Part shown: positions 37,453 to 37,964 of the stretch, piece by piece
Layout: each line of letters begins with the position of its first letter
Numbering within the stretch: the first letter of the stretch is position 1
Translations under genes and position numbers: made by a program
Assembly (NCBI GenBank): GCA_045543215.1
Contig: JAZQMD010000133.1
Span: 1 to 37,964 of the forward strand
Length of the DNA: 37,964 bases
Direction: 5' to 3'
From: DXYV01 sp045543215
Lineage (GTDB): Bacteria > Bacillota > Clostridia > Oscillospirales > Oscillospiraceae
The notes under the pieces: model-generated
What the model saw: only the letters and a program-made list of their open reading frames with translations
What the model was told of the DNA's origin: nothing
The model's database searches: none

Positions 37453-37964
37453 ATGCTGTTAAGATGTGGTGAGTTAAGCTCACTTTATCAGGGGATAACA
37501 TTTCCTTATCCCCTCAAGGTGGGTGGTCTTTCATCTACCCACCTTACTGGAGACCGGAATCAAATTCCGGTCACCGATTCTTTGGGCCGAGAACAGATTA
37601 CAGCGGTTATTAATGAATCCGGCCTATACAATGTTATTCTCAGGTCTGACAAGCCTGAGGCCAAGCCTTTCCGAAAATGGGTAACGTCCGAAGTTCTCCC
37701 CGCTATCCGCAAGCATGGGGCCTACATGACCCCTGAAACCATCGAGGAGGCTATCCTGAACCCGGATACCATCATCAGGATCGCCACAGCCCTCAAAGAG
37801 GAACAGGATAAGCGAAAGGCTTTGGAGGCTGTCAATTCTGCCTTGGTGGTGGACAACCAGATCATGAAGCCCAAAGCGGATTACTTTGATGAACTGGTGG
37901 ATAGAAACCTCCTTACCAACTTCCGGGAGACTGCTAAACTCCTTGAAATACGGGAGAAGGCATT
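37453..37964 (+). CDS. BRO/KilA-type phage antirepressor, N-terminus atypical, cut by the window edge
   Basis: From about 37573 the translation matches phage BRO-N antirepressors: VTDSLGREQITAVINESGLY, VILRSDKPEAKPF and RKWVTSEVLPAIRKHGAYMTP, then the linker LNPDTIIRIATALKEEQ and the start of the C-terminal domain (PKADYFDELVDRNLLTNFRETAK). The frame is open back to 37345, with ATG at 37453, but the 40 residues before the match show no BRO-N N-terminus (normally FNN...WFVGKDVA). That stretch coincides with four hairpins. So the 5' half of the BRO-N domain seems lost or replaced. Start uncertain. Confidence 0.65.
   Translation, partial: MLLRCGELSSLYQGITFPYPLKVGGLSSTHLTGDRNQIPVTDSLGREQITAVINESGLYNVILRSDKPEAKPFRKWVTSEVLPAIRKHGAYMTPETIEEAILNPDTIIRIATALKEEQDKRKALEAVNSALVVDNQIMKPKADYFDELVDRNLLTNFRETAKLLEIREKA
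37469..37572. repeat. Array of four consecutive hairpins
   Basis: HP1 GTGAG/CTCAC (37469-37483), HP2 AGGGGATAA/TTATCCCCT (37490-37514), HP3 AAGGTGGGT/ACCCACCTT (37516-37545), HP4 GACCGGAAT/ATTCCGGTC (37552-37572). All arms are perfectly paired and the units almost touch. No T-run follows any of them, so they are not ordinary terminators. Confidence 0.75.

Larger units (their letters stand above)
30754..37964. mobile_element. Integrated phage-derived element (satellite or deleted prophage), right end outside the window
   Basis: Starts directly behind tRNA-Val and continues past the right edge. Content: capsid and scaffold genes, a tail-tube-like gene, a RepA-like ATPase with an iteron region, an excisionase-like protein, a Cro/CI-type switch and an antirepressor. 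No terminase, portal, tape measure, lysis gene or integrase is visible; an integrase may lie beyond the edge. Compact, tightly overlapping, almost entirely one-directional gene order with small proteins is typical of phage satellites, but three broken genes also allow a decaying prophage. Confidence 0.8.

Noticed and set aside
30754..37964. CRISPR array, retron or integron
   Set aside because: No regularly spaced direct repeats, no reverse transcriptase and no tyrosine recombinase gene are visible; the hairpins at 37469-37572 differ from each other in sequence.

Overview
The window looks like a piece of chromosome from a Gram-positive anaerobe of the class Clostridia, probably Oscillospiraceae-like. 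This is inferred from the gene set: archaeal/eukaryotic-type ProS, a Clostridium-type NifS/NifU pair, DnaD plus DnaI-like loaders, ThiT under a TPP riboswitch, QueH, strong AAGGAGG ribosome binding sites and frequent GTG/TTG starts. No species can be named from sequence alone. Bases 1 to about 30750 read as intact core chromosome. Bases about 30754 to the right edge are an integrated phage-derived element next to a tRNA-Val gene.

Core region, left to right. An aroF-tyrA operon (minus strand) starts the shikimate and tyrosine pathway. It is preceded by a 23-residue leader peptide rich in Tyr and Phe codons and by a terminator, an attenuation-type leader. Next come an Rrf2-family regulator, a conserved hypothetical gene, proS and queH, then a LysM-G5-M23 cell-wall peptidase. 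A TPP riboswitch controls thiT, followed by a Cof-type HAD phosphatase. A calcineurin-like phosphoesterase and a dnaD-dnaI primosome pair run on the minus strand. A plus-strand cluster, zapA-dut-maf-mreC-mreD-PBP2-GH13 amylase, joins division, dUTP removal, elongation-type wall synthesis and maltodextrin breakdown; mreB is absent from it. Then on the minus strand: metQ with its own long regulated leader, metN-metI, nifS-nifU with a candidate Rrf2-type operator, the branched-chain amino acid transporter livK-livH-livM-livG-livF, and a FabG-like reductase whose promoter overlaps the tRNA-Val promoter back to back.

The element. Reading leftward from a divergent regulatory switch (about 36.8 kb): a Cro-like repressor, an excisionase-like protein, a small protein, a RepA-like AAA ATPase, an array of GGGTTAAC-like iterons with an AT-rich stretch (a candidate origin), several small accessory genes, then a promoter-plus-terminator leader, a scaffolding protein, a major capsid protein, three further small genes including a tail-tube-like structural protein, and a last small gene whose stop codon lies inside the terminator of tRNA-Val. 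Rightward from the switch are a CI-like repressor and an antirepressor cut off by the window edge. No terminase, portal, tape-measure or integrase gene is visible. The element is therefore either a capsid-encoding phage satellite or a deleted prophage. Three of its genes are broken (two frameshifts and an in-frame UGA at a Trp position) and the antirepressor lacks its N-terminal part. I see no such lesions in the 30 kb of core sequence, so decay, or less likely recoding, is specific to the element. A run of four consecutive hairpins sits where the antirepressor N-terminus should be.
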